Shown here piece by piece: positions 21,776-34,165 of a stretch of DNA of 42,250 bases. This DNA is from Phoronis australis (lineage: Eukaryota; Phoronida; Phoronidae). The position numbers and the translations under genes were made by a program. Below the pieces are notes generated by a model. It saw nothing but the letters and a program-made list of their open reading frames with translations. It was not told the origin of the DNA and made no database searches. Position 1 is the stretch's first letter. Each line of letters starts with the position of its first letter. The stretch spans positions 1 through 42,250 of the forward strand of contig NMRA01001184.1 in assembly GCA_002633005.1 (NCBI GenBank). The letters run 5' to 3'.

Positions 21776-22109
21776 TTTGTACACAATTGTGTTTCCAAAG
21801 TGAGAGTTTCAATACCCGTTTTAAAATCAGTGAAACCGTCCTCCTTAAAAGGGAACTGTATTTTATTCTGAATAAATTCTGGATAGTTTTCTATGAATTG
21901 TTGATTAATTTCACAAATAATTCAACACCAAAAATTAAACTTATGTTCTCTAACGAAGCTCAAAAAATTACCGGCTTGGAGCGCTGCTTAGTCCCGTGAC
22001 GTATTTGGCGGGGGCAAAGTCACTGTCCTGTGTTAGCGTGCAATCAAGTAGCGTTTTTTATATTGTCGGAATAAGAAATTTTAGTGTGAAATTTCGGGTC
22101 ACAAGGGAT
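21776..22109. other. Upstream flank of gene 2, no recognisable gene
   Basis: AT-rich. Probably holds the promoter or 5' UTR intron of gene 2, but no clear TATA or initiator motif could be assigned. Confidence 0.4.
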
Positions 22110-22692
22110 NNNNNNNNNNNNNNNNNNNNNNNNNNNNNNNNNNNNNNNNNNNNNNNNNNNNNNNNNNNNNNNNNNNNNNNNNNNNNNNNNNNNNNNNNNN
22201 NNNNNNNNNNNNNNNNNNNNNNNNNNNNNNNNNNNNNNNNNNNNNNNNNNNNNNNNNNNNNNNNNNNNNNNNNNNNNNNNNNNNNNNNNNNNNNNNNNNN
22301 NNNNNNNNNNNNNNNNNNNNNNNNNNNNNNNNNNNNNNNNNNNNNNNNNNNNNNNNNNNNNNNNNNNNNNNNNNNNNNNNNNNNNNNNNNNNNNNNNNNN
22401 NNNNNNNNNNNNNNNNNNNNNNNNNNNNNNNNNNNNNNNNNNNNNNNNNNNNNNNNNNNNNNNNNNNNNNNNNNNNNNNNNNNNNNNNNNNNNNNNNNNN
22501 NNNNNNNNNNNNNNNNNNNNNNNNNNNNNNNNNNNNNNNNNNNNNNNNNNNNNNNNNNNNNNNNNNNNNNNNNNNNNNNNNNNNNNNNNNNNNNNNNNNN
22601 NNNNNNNNNNNNNNNNNNNNNNNNNNNNNNNNNNNNNNNNNNNNNNNNNNNNNNNNNNNNNNNNNNNNNNNNNNNNNNNNNNNNNNNNNNNN
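22110..22692. other. Assembly gap
   Basis: A run of 583 N. Open frames across it are artefacts. Confidence 0.99.
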
Positions 22693-22925
22693 CAATTTTA
22701 CTAGCACCAGCCGATGAACGATCGCTAACATTTCCAACACCGGTAAATACAGAAGTTAGTTTACTCTAGGAACCTGTTTCCTAGGTTTACTCAAGGATGA
22801 CTTAGTTTTAATGACATTTATTTGAGTCAGATTTTATTTGCACATTTTTTACCCATATCGGCTTAAACCTGTAGGCCTATATCTAGTATACACTGAGCTT
22901 TGGGCCAAGGCTTGGGTAACCCGGC

Positions 22926-23004
22926 GATGGTATGCGATGACCATCCCTTTTGAAGACGCCTTTTTCGAAGAGTTTGAGCAACCAGGTGCCATACAAAAAG
23001 GCAT
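22926..23004 (-). pseudogene. THAP-type zinc finger fragment
   Basis: A minus-strand frame starting at ATG 23004 reads MPFCMAPGCSNSSKKA...GMVIAYHR. This matches the start of THAP domains: M-P-x-C-x(4)-C-x-N, then basic residues and a F/Y-H-R-x segment. Only the first zinc pair is present; the later C-x2-H and AVPTIF box are not seen downstream, where the sequence loses similarity and then enters the gap. THAP domains occur in host transcription factors and in P-element-like transposases. A single exon or a relic of either is possible. Confidence 0.45.
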
Positions 23005-23539
23005 AGCGAACCTTTTACAGCACTGTGGCAAACAATAAAAAAATAAGGACGATTGATACAATGATAAATTACGATGTAAACTCTTCAAATATGACATAAG
23101 CAATGAATGTGCAAAGCAGCCGATACCCCGTCGTTCACGTCACTGACACATCAGCTAATCAGCGATGACTTTCAGAATTCAGTGTTTTGACCATGAATTC
23201 GAATTGGCTTTTGTTTGGCACGCAAGTCAGGCAAATGTGAGTTTTATTTGTATGTTAGAACCGATTAACTGCAACATTATTTTGACTACAGTCCCCTTTT
23301 AAGGTATAAAGCCTATAACGGGATCCGCACACTATGTGAAAGTGTGCTACTAGTCAGTTGTCATGCAGGTTTTTCGCTTTGTAGCGAAAGTTTCGTATAG
23401 TGTGTGGCGGAAATTCCAATCGTGAAGAAACTGTCTCACTCCATTTTTACTGCAAAAGTTTCTCTGGAACGAGATGAACAGACTAAATTACATTGAAAGT
23501 GGTTCTCTGCCACTGAGACAGGTATGTTTAGGGTTTGTA
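23005..23539. other. No recognisable gene
   Basis: Non-coding to the eye. A short imperfect dyad near 23325-23400 (CACACTATGTGAAAGTG and AGTTTCGTATAGTGTGTGG) is the only local structure noticed. Confidence 0.4.
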
Positions 23540-24330
23540 AAGATTGTTTAACTTCTGTTGATATCAAGGCATTTTCTTTCAGTGTCAAATTTCAAAATAA
23601 CCGTCTGTCAACTGCTCGCCACTTCATTCGTTGATTTTTCTCCCACAAGGCAAAGGACATCTCCTGGTTTTGCTATAGCAAGCCAGATACGTAGCACATA
23701 TCTCTTTTATGGTAAATGTGACCTTTGACCCTAAACAACTTCAAGCAACCGACTGTGAACACATGCACACATTTATCATAAGTGGGAGGGATATTAGAAA
23801 CTCTGTGGTAACAACAAAGTTTTTTCCTTTGCGCGTATTTCAAAAATCGTGAATTTTGTCATTTTTTCTGGAAATTTGACCACAGGAAAAGTGAATTACT
23901 ACACATTGCCAAATGGCACTTTCGTCAGGAATTGCTTAAATATTATTTCGACGAGCTTTGCGCTCCAAGCCTCTTTAATGTGCGCCAATCCCCAGTTGAC
24001 CAGGGCTTTCTTGCAGTGAAAGCAAGTAACAACACGTGCTGCGATTGAAATATACATGTATAGCACTTTACCACAAAATCTAGTTTCTGAACAGAAAACA
24101 AAAAAGTGTATACAATCGATTTTGTTCAAAATTCCATTATCAATCGAACTAGTTGAAAATCCGAGTATGGAACAATAAAAACACAATTTCCAGGGATCCA
24201 ATTAAGGTGAGTGATTTGGGTTAATGAACCCGTGGATTGAAACAGTCTGTATTCCTAAACCGCGTTGACATGGAAATGTAGTAGAATCATTTCTAAACTC
24301 TATTACACTAGCCTCAATAAATTAAGCGTT
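23540..24330. repeat. Left arm of upstream inverted duplication
   Basis: Matches 31215-32090 in reverse orientation over most of its length. Shared landmarks include AAGTGGGAGGGATATTA with its complement near 31785, GCACATTAAAGAG-type sequence, and the CCGCGTTGA...TTTCTAAACTCTA segment at about 24260-24305. This flank of gene 2 is thus duplicated upstream of gene 3. Confidence 0.75.
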
Positions 24331-26194
24331 TAGGTTATTCGTTTCTCCTGCCATCTGCAGGTAAGGTTGCAGCGTTCGAAGAACCAGCGCGTTTATACAT
24401 GTATGGTATACGCATGCCATGGTGACCAATTATGAGAAATTTTTGGAACATTTCCCACCGGAAAACCGTGATTGATCTTGAATCCTACGAGAGTGCCACA
24501 CATACGTGCTCTTTTTTCCAACACGATAGCACCTAAAGATAACAGAAAAACTAGCAACCGAACTGTACTCACATGAATTTGAAATACACAAGGTCAAGGT
24601 TGGTACAAATAAACTAATATTTCAGGACTGATGTGGAAAAAAAGGTTTGTCCCTAGAGTCACCCAGCCCAAAGGTTGAGAACTTTGATAGAACAAACTTC
24701 AGCCAAGCAATCTCACTTTTCTCTTGACAACAGGTCTTTCTCACGAGACGCAATTCAGTCGTTACCAGCAACACATTTGTTGCATAAAATGTGGACTGCA
24801 CAGTACGAACAGGTTTGATACATCGTATCCAGCGTGTAACACATACGGGTGTGTGCAACTCCGCGTGCCTACAGTTAGCGAGTGAAAAAGTTGACGTTGA
24901 TATCCTCACTGGCCGAGATTGGGCAACTCAACCGATTTGTGTACCGGTAAATCTTCCACAGTTGTTGGAAATGACATCGTCCCCTAGATAATCAGAACCA
25001 TCATAAACACACTACAGGCAACAAAAGTATTTTTTCATTTTCTTTTTGAAACAGTTAAATTTCAAATTTTAGTATTTCGTAAAAAATATCGTGATTATGT
25101 TTTGAATTTTTAAAATCGGACAAGAAATTTGATGAGTTTTACCGCCTAATCAATGTTGCCAAATTATGCATCTCATCAACTCTGCTGGGGGTGCAACAAA
25201 ATAGGGAAAACTACCAAATAAGCAAGCAACAGTTGAGGTGCGCCAAGCGTCATCGCACAACTCTTGGCACGGAAGGGGAGAAGCAACAGTTCATTGCGGG
25301 CCATATTTCCCTTTATACAACTTTATTCCAGTAGAATCTTTCAAGATATGCTCTTTCCGATTCAAACAGTTAAGTAGTTAAGAAAAAGGAGTAGTTCAAA
25401 TAACGTAGACTACTCGATGATGTCTCTTTGTGAAATGCATTTAGTCTAATATACAGTACAGTACACATGTATATCTTTAAGGAAATGGATTAGAAAACTT
25501 ACCTGGAGACACTTGTTTAAGAATGGGCTACCAACGTACGTGTCATGTGTATATACACACATGTGCAGTCTGTGAGTAACGGCAGTTAGTGCGAACCACA
25601 CATGTGCCCGATAACAACCCACGGCAGGAAAAAATACGTTGAAAGACGGCATCACTCATAGGCATAGGAAATTTGGGACAGGGTGTCAAAGTCCCCTTCC
25701 CCTCCACTCTTGAAGTTTGGGGGCAGTGCCTCTCCAATCTGGACGTGAGAGACGGGGTGCAGGAGGGTACGTGTTGCCAATAATTCGCAGAGGTGTCTGT
25801 GAAACTGTCGTGACCACCAGCATACACAAATAGTAGGGGGAGAATGAGGAAAGGAGAATATTACCACGTCTAGATTTACGCTATTAGGCCTATGCATGGA
25901 ATAACCTGGGTATTTTTAAGGGTTCTTAGTTTTATAAAATACCGTATATTTTGTTTGCACTCATTGAAAACGTGCTCTTATTCATTCATTACTTCTAAAA
26001 TGTCCCAGAAAACTTGTAATGCACATATTTCCCAGTGCAATATTTACTCTTAGACAATGCATAAGGACTCTACTCTGGCAACGGATAAGGAAGTCCTCCG
26101 TCGCTCGTTGTTTCCATTTATGGTATACATGTATTTGACATGGATCCCGTGGAGGGGCATGCTTATGGCATAGATGGCTACATTGTGCCTGTTT
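24331..26194. other. No recognisable gene
   Basis: Several short open frames (for example 24791-24991 plus and 25543-25897 minus) have no recognisable domains and no convincing splice context. No repeats shared with the rest of the window were found except scattered TACATGTA. Confidence 0.45.
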
Positions 26195-26300
26195 TCTTAA
26201 CCCTTTTAGAAGCCGCTCACGGAGGGGGTCTTAATGATGGAATCTTGTTTTTGTGAAGTCGCACGACCTTTCATGTTCAAGAAAGTGACCCGACCAACTG
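26195..26300 (-). repeat. Diverged inverted copy of dispersed segment 8520-8660
   Basis: On the minus strand GAACATGAAAGGTCGTGCGAC, TTCACAAAAA and a CCCCCTC..GTGAGCGGC..CT segment follow the same order as at 8540-8655 and 36790-36896. Confidence 0.45.
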
Positions 26301-26650
26301 CCAGTATTATTATTTTACATTATTAAACTTTCATGTCAGGGAACCTCTTTTGAAGAGGCGGCTGAGCCTTTGCACCATATAATTTCGACGCAAATATCAG
26401 TTGAAGTAGAAAAAAATCAACTTCGGGCATACAAAAATACAGAATATGCAGAAGAAAGACATTTGCCCACTCAACCAAAATCGTCTCTGGACGAAGTGGC
26501 ACGGCAGGCGAAATCCTAAAAACGCACTGCATCCGGGCACTGACCCAGACCAATCTCCAAGTCGTAGTGACAATTTGACAAATAAAATGACCTTTCCACG
26601 ACGGGGCCCCGACAGGTGCGAGCTGATAGTACAGTATAAGGGAACACGCA

Positions 26651-29190
26651 GGTCAACTTTTTATATTTTTATTTTGCTCTAGCCTGATAATTACAAGTCA
26701 TATAAAACAATATACTATACATCGTTTAAATAACATTAAATCATTACTCAACAAGAACCATATTTCCTTCAGGATGTAACAGTTCGATATTAAGATTTTT
26801 ATATCAAACTTTTGACTAAATATGTAATTTTGTGCTAGCTTGATCAACAAACGAATGTAACAATTTTCCGACTGAATGTTTCCCAAAAAACCAAAAAACA
26901 CTGCTTTCTTATTCACATGAAAATTTACATGATATGTTTGTTTTAACCAATCAGCAAACAGGAGCCAGAAACCGGAGACAAGACGACTTTCCCAAAACAG
27001 ATGGAGAAAAGTTTCACTGTGTTCACTTCAGAAAGAGCATAAATCACTTGTTTTTATTTTAATTTTATGTAAATAACTATTAGTTGGCAATATTCTGTGA
27101 ATTAAGCGGTATTGAAACCAACGCAATTTTGTATCTTTTGTACAATTGAAAGGGGGTTTATATACTTTTCTCCACCATGTATCAGAGTCGCTAAAATTTA
27201 TATTATTTATAACACCTTTTATATCTATCTCAGATGACCACTTGTTTTTATACTTACAAGCTGTCTGAAGTGATTGTACCAAGGTGTCATAAATATTCAC
27301 CGCTTATGATTTATTATGTAAGATCTTATACATATTACTTGGAAAATTTGGTAAAAATATATTGTCTTGTCTATTTCTAAGACCCCTGTACACTGCAAAG
27401 GTTGCACTTTTAATCCATAGAATTGGAGGTTGAAAGTTATAACTATTACAGAGTTGTTCGCATGACATAAAAGAACCTTCAGCATTAAACAAATCACACA
27501 CACGATAGACTCCCCTTTCATACCAGGTCTTGTAGAAAATAGATTTTCTACCGACTTTAATCTTTGAATTATACCACAGGGGAGAGTAAATAATATTTTC
27601 ATTTTTGTTACACATTTGAAACAGGAGCACAGCATCGCTTAAATCTTCCTTCCAGAACAGATTGTCAGTGCCTTCAGCTATATTTTAAGGAAAGCGTCTC
27701 CCATTTTAAAAAAGTTATCAACTTTACAGCCCAAAACTGCCTCTGCAAGGTCACCTATGGTATTTGAGGTGAATAGTTTACGAAGCCACGATATTTTCAA
27801 AGACTTAATAAAAAAACTAACACGAACCATTCTTAGTCCACCATGATCCTGATTTTGTACCATTTCATTTCGGCTAACTCTGTCATTCTTCCCATTCCAA
27901 ATGAAGCCAAAAAACTCGCTCTAATTCTTGAATCATGTCAATGGAGGGGCTAGGGAGAGATTGAAGCAAAGGAGCAATCTTGGGCAATAAAAGTGCCTTA
28001 ACCACGGTTATTTTACCTAAAACAGTAAGAATTCGTCTTGACCAGGAGCCCACCATTTATTTAATTTCCAAAAACCTGCAACTATAGTTAATACCCGGCT
28101 TGTATTATAATCAGTGGAGAAGTTTATTCCTAAAAACATGAAAGGTTTGTTGGTCCTTAACAGGTTCTCATTGACACAAAGTTTTTCGTGAGAGTCTTGT
28201 TTTGAACCAATCCAAACACATCTTGTTTTCTCGATGTTTGGCTTCAAACCAGAAAATTTCGCAAATTGGTCAATTAAATTCAAAGGTGATCTAAAAGATA
28301 ACTCAGAACCGTCCAAAATTAAACAAATGTCGTCAGCGTACTGGATCAATTTAAACTCAGAAACACCTATCCTGACCCCAGTGATGCCACAATCCCGACG
28401 AATTAAATTACCCAATATTTCTACACATAATAAACAAGGTAAGGAGAAATGGGGTCTCCTTGACGACAGTCTCTCCCCATTTCAAAAAATTCAGAGAAAA
28501 ATCTATGTTGGAGAACACAGACAAAATTTGTTGTATAGTGTTTTAACCGTGTCAATGAACCTTGGGCCAAAGTTAAAGTATGATAATGCCTTGAGGATGA
28601 AAGACCAGGAGACCGAGTCGAAAGCTTTTTCAAAACCGATCATTAACAGGAGTCCGGGAAAGGGTTTACAGTCTAAAAATTGACTTACATCATATAAAAT
28701 TCTTATGTTTTCCCCAATATATCTGCCTTTCATGAAACCTTGTTGGTTCTCGTGAATAAGGGGTCCGAGGACGCTTTTTAGGCGTCTAGCAATACAACCA
28801 GACAAAAGTTTGTAAGTAATATTCAATAGTGAAATTGGATGCCAATTTTTGATGAATTCTCTTGGTTTATTATCTTTTGGTATTATCGAGATAATACCCT
28901 GTTTTTGCGTTGTAGATAATTCTGCTTTATTGGTGCCTTCTTCAAAAGATCGGAACAAGTAATATTTAAGGTCTGGCCAAGAAAACTTAAAAATTCTACA
29001 GTGAAACCATCTGGCCCAGGACTTTTGTTGTTTTTTTAAATCTTTCAGAGTCGCATGAATTTCCTCCAAAGTGATAAATACCAACAGAGATGAAAGTCCG
29101 GTCAATTTTTAGCTTTTTCCAAAAGTTTGTCATCTGAGCATCTCACTGTCGAGGATAGTGTGCTTTATTGTTCTTTTAAGTTATTGCATT
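26651..29190 (-). mobile_element. Tx1/L1-type non-LTR retrotransposon, 5'-truncated and decayed
   Basis: Minus-strand pieces in changing frames cover the RT and C-terminal part of ORF2 in correct order from about 29105 down to 26698. They are followed by a short A/T-rich 3' tail ending near 26651. The endonuclease domain and ORF1 are absent. It sits in the region between the two arms of the upstream inverted duplication. Target-site duplication was not resolved, and the 5' boundary (29105-29190) is approximate. Confidence 0.8.
26698..29105 (-). pseudogene. LINE ORF2 (reverse transcriptase) remnant, Tx1/L1 type
   Basis: Recognisable in order: KAELSTTQKQGIISIIPK and WHPISLLNITYKLL; QQGFMKGRYIGEN; motif A as GFEKAFDSVSW (the catalytic aspartate at its first position is glycine); a motif B-like CRQGDPISPYL in another frame; motif C as QYADD (28017-28415) followed by KFSGLKPNIEKTRCVWIGSK. 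C-terminal parts follow: NQDHGGLRMVRVSFFIKSLK (27678-27863), WYNSKIKVGRKSIFYKTWYE (27304-27630), LRWFQYRLIHRILPTN (27028-27300) and ILFG-like GFLGNIQSENCYIRLLIKLA (26698-26916). At least five frame changes or stops separate them. Similar to Tx1 elements of vertebrates and marine invertebrates. Not functional. Confidence 0.82.
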
Positions 29191-31214
29191 AGTGCCATGA
29201 ATTGATTGAGCAAATATGTAGTTGTCCAAACTTTCAAATAGAAAAGACCAACTGAAATGGGTCGATATCCTTTTCCCAGCATTGCGTGATGTTGACTGAA
29301 ATTATTTATGTTCTTTTCCCCCTTGTTAACACTTGCCAAGAACTGTACGATGACCCTTGGCCTAACTCAAAATCCAACTCTCCTTGCAGGTTTGGTAATT
29401 GGCCCATTGTGTTCCACACCCCACAGAATTAATGAGGCTGTGGTGCCACCTATCAGATATAACGATTTGTTAAATCACTGTAGTTTAGTCTCCTTTTTGT
29501 CAATATACCAACATCAAGTGTCTGCTTCAATATAGTATTTTATTCACTTATAATTGCGTGTTTCTGATTCCTACAAGGCAGGGAATACTGGTTGGACTAC
29601 GCGCGAGCTCTGGGCAATATTCGGTTAAAATTGACCGGGTAAAAGTCACATTTTTTCTGATTTCAAAAATTCAAAAACCAAAAAACATCTTCTTTTCACG
29701 AATGATTCAAATATGCTATTTAAAAACTTTCAACTAGAAAATTAAAAGAAAAATCGTCGCCCCCAGTGTGTTTATGGGAGGTCTGATTATCTAAGAACCA
29801 TAATGTCAGCAGCTTGAGGCAACTTTTAAAATAAACCAAAACAGCATGAGGTCTTTGATATGAACCGGCAATTTCTGAGGTAGGCAAACCGCTCTAGTTG
29901 CCTAATCTCGACTGGTTTAGGTGGCAACGTAGGATTCTTGACATGAGATGCCAGCTGAAATTGGTCTCGAACTTTTTTAAAAGGTGAGATGCTGGTTTTC
30001 CAAACAGTCCGGTGTGTAATTTTTTGTTCTGTAAATTGGACTCAAAATTATTGTTGCTGCAAGTCAAGTAACAACACGTGATTACGAGTGAAAACTCGTA
30101 GCTTAAATGCTGGGGTTATCAAGTGTAAACTAGGTTTATTAGAAAGTCATCCAAAAAATCATTACATACTCGAGTACAGAATGAAGGAGTCTTAATTCAT
30201 ATCTTCAGTTTGTATTGAAGTATAGAGGAAAACATTAAAAATAAAGTTTGATTTCCAGTACAAAGATTAGCCCCAGATTCAATGATATAATGTTTTGGTC
30301 TTTTGAGGTTTAAAAATTAAAATTGAAATAATATGGTTTTGTGGGGGCGAATACCGTTGGCAGAAACAATTGTTCAACTTCATTTGGTTCCTAAAACACC
30401 AACTTAAGTCAATGTTTCGTGGTCGTCTACTTGACTTTGCTTCTTAGTCCGATCTGTCTTTTATTAAGAGTTTAGTGACCTTATTCGCTACACGATATAG
30501 TGTTGTTTTCTAGCAACTAAGAAACCCAAAAAGTTGACAACAGTTCGAAGATTTATTAATGTAGCCAGGTCATTAGGAATAAGGCAGGAAGGAAAGAGAG
30601 CACCAAGAATGCTACACCCCACAGTGCATGCGCGCACCCAGCCTCAAGTATAGGGGCTCGAAGTTTTGAAGATGTGCACCTTTTACTATAAAACGGGATC
30701 TGTTCAGAGCTGAGAATTGTGCTTTCGCCGAATTCCTGCCGTTTAGTGGACTTTTCTCTCGTTTAATCGCACTTTTTGCTTCTCTGAGGCGGAACTTTAT
30801 GCCCACTTTGCCAAATGGGGGGTTCGTTTGAGCGGTATATGGGTTGCTTCTGTAGATTTCAAGAGATGTAGCCTGGAAAGCTATTCCAATCTGCAACTGT
30901 CTTACTTGATGAAAACCAATTGCTATGGTCTTCTGGTACTTAGAGTTTACTAATGCCTGGGTATGCGGCATGTAGGACATAGCAGGTAGAATTTATGAAC
31001 ATTGATTTTTGTCATATACATTTTGAGGAGGGGTGTTTTCATTATAATATTACCAGTAACAGAATTGTGTGCCTCCACTTCAGCAAATGTCAGATTTCAA
31101 CCAACACCAATTTAATCCCTCGATTCAATTGAATCCGACTTTTACTGACACACAATAACACATAACCGTGCTCTTTCATTGAACGCTGCAACCTAACCTG
31201 AAGATGGCCTGAGA
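29191..31214. other. No recognisable gene
   Basis: Mostly AT-rich single-copy-looking sequence. The minus-strand open frame 30612-30980 has no recognisable domain. Nothing further was identified. Confidence 0.45.
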
Positions 31215-32090
31215 AATGACCAACCGAAACGCTGTGTTGAGGGTTGTGTAGTAGAGTTTAGAAAGTATTTTAAAACATCACGACCTCAACGCGGTTTTCG
31301 GAATGCAGACTCTTTCAAGCTGCGCGTTCATTAAGGACAATCAATCATGTTAAGTGAATGCGTGGAAATTTTGTTTTTATTGACCGACACTCGGATATTC
31401 AACTTTTGATACTGGAAATGCAACTTCGAACATTTTTTCAATTTTTGTTTTCCATTCAGAAATCAGATTTTACCTAAAAGGCCGTTACAGTATGTTGTAC
31501 CAGTGCCGTACATCTATATTTCAATCGGAGCACGTGGTATCACTTGCTTTCATTGCAAGAAAGCCCCGATCAACTGGTGATCGGCGCACATTAAAGAGAC
31601 ATGGAGCTCAAAGCTCGTCAAAATTATATTTAAACAATTCTTGACGAAAGTACAATCTCGCAATGTGCAGTGCAGGGTAATTCATTTCACCTGTGGGGAT
31701 ATTTCCAGAAGAAAATGACAGATATCCCATTTTTGAAATACGCACGAAGGAAAAAAAATTTGGCTACCACAGAATTTTTAATCTCCCTCCCACTTAAGAT
31801 AAATGTGCGCATGCGCTCACAGTCGGTTTCTTGAAGGTACTTGTGGTCAAAGGTTACATTTTTCATATAAAAAGGATAGGTGCTACGTCTCTGTCTTTCC
31901 ATACCAAAGGAGACGTTCTATGCCTTGTGGGAGAAAAAAAATCAACGATTGAAGAGACGAGCTGTTGAAAATAGTTAGTTTTTTTTAATTTGACACTAAA
32001 AGAAAAGGCTTTGATATCAACAGAAATTAATTATCTTTAGGAGAAAAACCCTAAAAAAAATTCAGCAGACCCTTTTACTTAGCAATCCTC
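31215..32090. repeat. Right arm of upstream inverted duplication
   Basis: Reverse complement matches 23540-24330. The minus-strand open frame 31687-31902 lies inside the repeated sequence and its counterpart on the other arm is not open, so it is probably not a gene. Confidence 0.75.
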
Positions 32091-32389
32091 ATTACAGCGT
32101 CCTGTCGTTCAGTAACTTTTCCAGACGTGAGGGGTGCTGAACGTGCGATAATATCTGGCTTAACTTAACTTTCATTTTTATCAGCCCACCCCAGTCAGGC
32201 TAGATACGATCTGATTGGAGATTAAAGCAATTATCAAACAAAAGAGCGCAGGCCCTCCAACCATCAACGCCAGATTGGAGTTAATTAGCTACGGGGGGTA
32301 AACTTCCCAAATTGTTGTTGGGCTATACAATCGAACAAGTTGGGAGCAACGGGATGTCGCCGTCATGTCTTTTCCTGGCTGAAGTCTGC

Positions 32390-32955
32390 GGTCAGGTATT
32401 TATTTGACGACAGAAATTTTAAGCTTCGCCAGATATGTTTGAATGGACGGAACACGAGCGCAAATGCGCTCTGACACACACCTATCTGGTCCATCCATGG
32501 ATATCGAGAATTAATTTGTCTGTAATATTATCATCAGCTTATAAGCGTTCTGTGATGTGAGGTCTCTAAAAGTAGGCCCTGGTGTTTACGAATTGCTGCT
32601 GTGAACCTGGCATGCATTAATTGAACAAAGCTTTCCAACGCTTCCTTTCAGCTGCACTGATCTATGATGTGATCAGTTGTCACCCACTCGTTATAGTTTC
32701 TCGAGTTATACAATTTACATTTATAGTATTCCCCTTTGCATCACCATAACCCACGATCTTTAATCTCATCTCCTGTGTTTTGTTTTAATGAAAATTACAT
32801 GTACTTGTAGCTTCGGAGCGCTTTGCAGTTAGCTCAAGTAAAAATTGCCTCTCGTATATTTATTCCAGCCTATATCAGTCAGTCAGGTCCTCTGAGTCCG
32901 GCGTTTACACCAGATCTTATTACAATTTTTGCATACAAGCATTTTTGAAATTTAG
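32390..32955 (+). repeat. Intron 1 of EF-hand gene 3 (inverted copy of gene 2 intron 1)
   Basis: Positions 32390-32830 match 21630-21130 on the opposite strand. The 3' end (GATCTTATTACAATTTTTGC...GAAATTTAG) aligns to gene 2 across the site where the hAT element was inserted. Exon 1 with the signal peptide is not found upstream; the sequence diverges at about 32360. Confidence 0.72.
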
Positions 32956-32996
32956 GAACGACTCAGATCGCGACGCGACTTTTGTCAAGGTCGACG
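32956..32996 (+). pseudogene. EF-hand gene 3, exon 2 relic
   Basis: After a TTTAG acceptor the sequence encodes NDSDRDATFVKVD, aligned with GDSDGDTCFAKVD of gene 2 exon 2 in the same phase. It breaks off at 32996 and runs into TACATGTACATGTA (32997-33010). It then continues with sequence that lies downstream of exon 4 in genes 1 and 2. EF-hand loop 1, exon 3 and exon 4 are gone, so this locus cannot make the protein. Confidence 0.75.
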
Positions 32997-33237
32997 TACA
33001 TGTACATGTAGATGCTTTTCGCAATGACAGTTTTCGCGAAGTTGGAGAGATCATTCAAGTATATGGTTTTCAGAAAAAAATTAGTGTTTCTCTACCACAC
33101 GACCTTATTAAAGTACACGAACAAAATGGCAGCGTACTAAAAACATTGGTCGGGGAAGATAGACAGGTGAATTTTATAGGCAAATCTTAGCGGAAAAACA
33201 CCATTTCTATTTAACATCTCCTTCTGTAAGTTTCTAG

Positions 33238-33279
33238 CAAATGAGGAGCGTTATGGACCTGGCCAGAGCAAGTGCTTAA
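33238..33279 (+). pseudogene. Relic of possible last exon, EF-hand gene 3
   Basis: A TTTCTAG acceptor is followed by a phase-0 frame QMRSVMDLARASA and TAA. It corresponds to 4821-4883 with an internal in-frame deletion. It has no preceding exons 3 and 4. Confidence 0.3.
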
Positions 33280-34000
33280 AGAAAACCAAAATCAACTGAA
33301 AGTTCTCGTCCACGGCCACGAGTGTGATGTATGAACGTACCCAGAGTCAGTGTGTTATATCCACCAACACGCGAGATTCTTGTGTACAAGCTTTTGTCAT
33401 ATCGGTGCTTCTTCTATGTCCACGGAAAAATGAGAAGAGTAACAAATACTAAGTTGTCACCACCACAACACACGCAACGCTTCACCATTCTTTATTGTAC
33501 CGTAAATCACGGGAAAACGAAAAGCAATATCTGACGACTTTCCACAATAAACGCATATGAGGACGACTGAGTGCTGCAATTGATGTTCCCAATTTTACGT
33601 AGCACGTATCGATAAATAAATCCTCGTAATGTAGTCGATATCGGTGAAAATTAATAACATATCGCCAGACAGTGTTTTGGGTGTTGTAGTTTGACACCTG
33701 ATCGACAGGTGGGGTTGTTTTGTGGTGGTTTTTGGTATAAAATTTGTGATCTTAGCTAAGAACCAGCCTGTATGGTTTCTAGTTTGAGGCACTTAAGGCG
33801 CAATTGAAATAGCCTTTCGCTTGTTCGCGCTTTGGCGTGATCTGATAGTTCACTTGAGGAAACTGAGCTAAAGGTACACCAGGCGATATCTGAAATCCAA
33901 TGAGACATACATGTATTGGACTACCTAAAATTGCGAGTGCATAGTCATGTACAAAATATAATCTGCAGTTATAAATCAGCGCGTTGATATGGTAAAAGCA

Positions 34001-34165
34001 AGAATAATTAGTCTTTTTACACGCCATATGTCAGTCAGTCACAGCACAAGACCTACAATGTACAGTTTGGTCTTACCCAAACTGTAGAAATCATTAGTCT
34101 TTTTACACGTCATATGTCAGTCAGTCACATCACGTGGCCTACATTGAGAGTCTCACCCAGGCTTA
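34001..34165 (+). repeat. Tandem repeat, about 80-bp unit, block C copy
   Basis: Two units of the repeat described at 5624-5865, with CATATGTCAGTCAGTCAC at about 34025 and 34110. Confidence 0.7.

Noticed and set aside
21996-22769. Long open frames on both strands (22099-22740 minus and 21996-22769 plus)
   Set aside because: They consist almost entirely of N from the assembly gap.
25543-25897. Overlapping minus-strand frames of 69-94 codons
   Set aside because: Three frames are open over the same bases and none has a recognisable motif; likely chance in GC-richer sequence.
31687-31902. Minus-strand frame in the right inverted arm
   Set aside because: The paralogous segment on the left arm (about 23690-23880) is not open in the same frame, so no coding constraint is evident.
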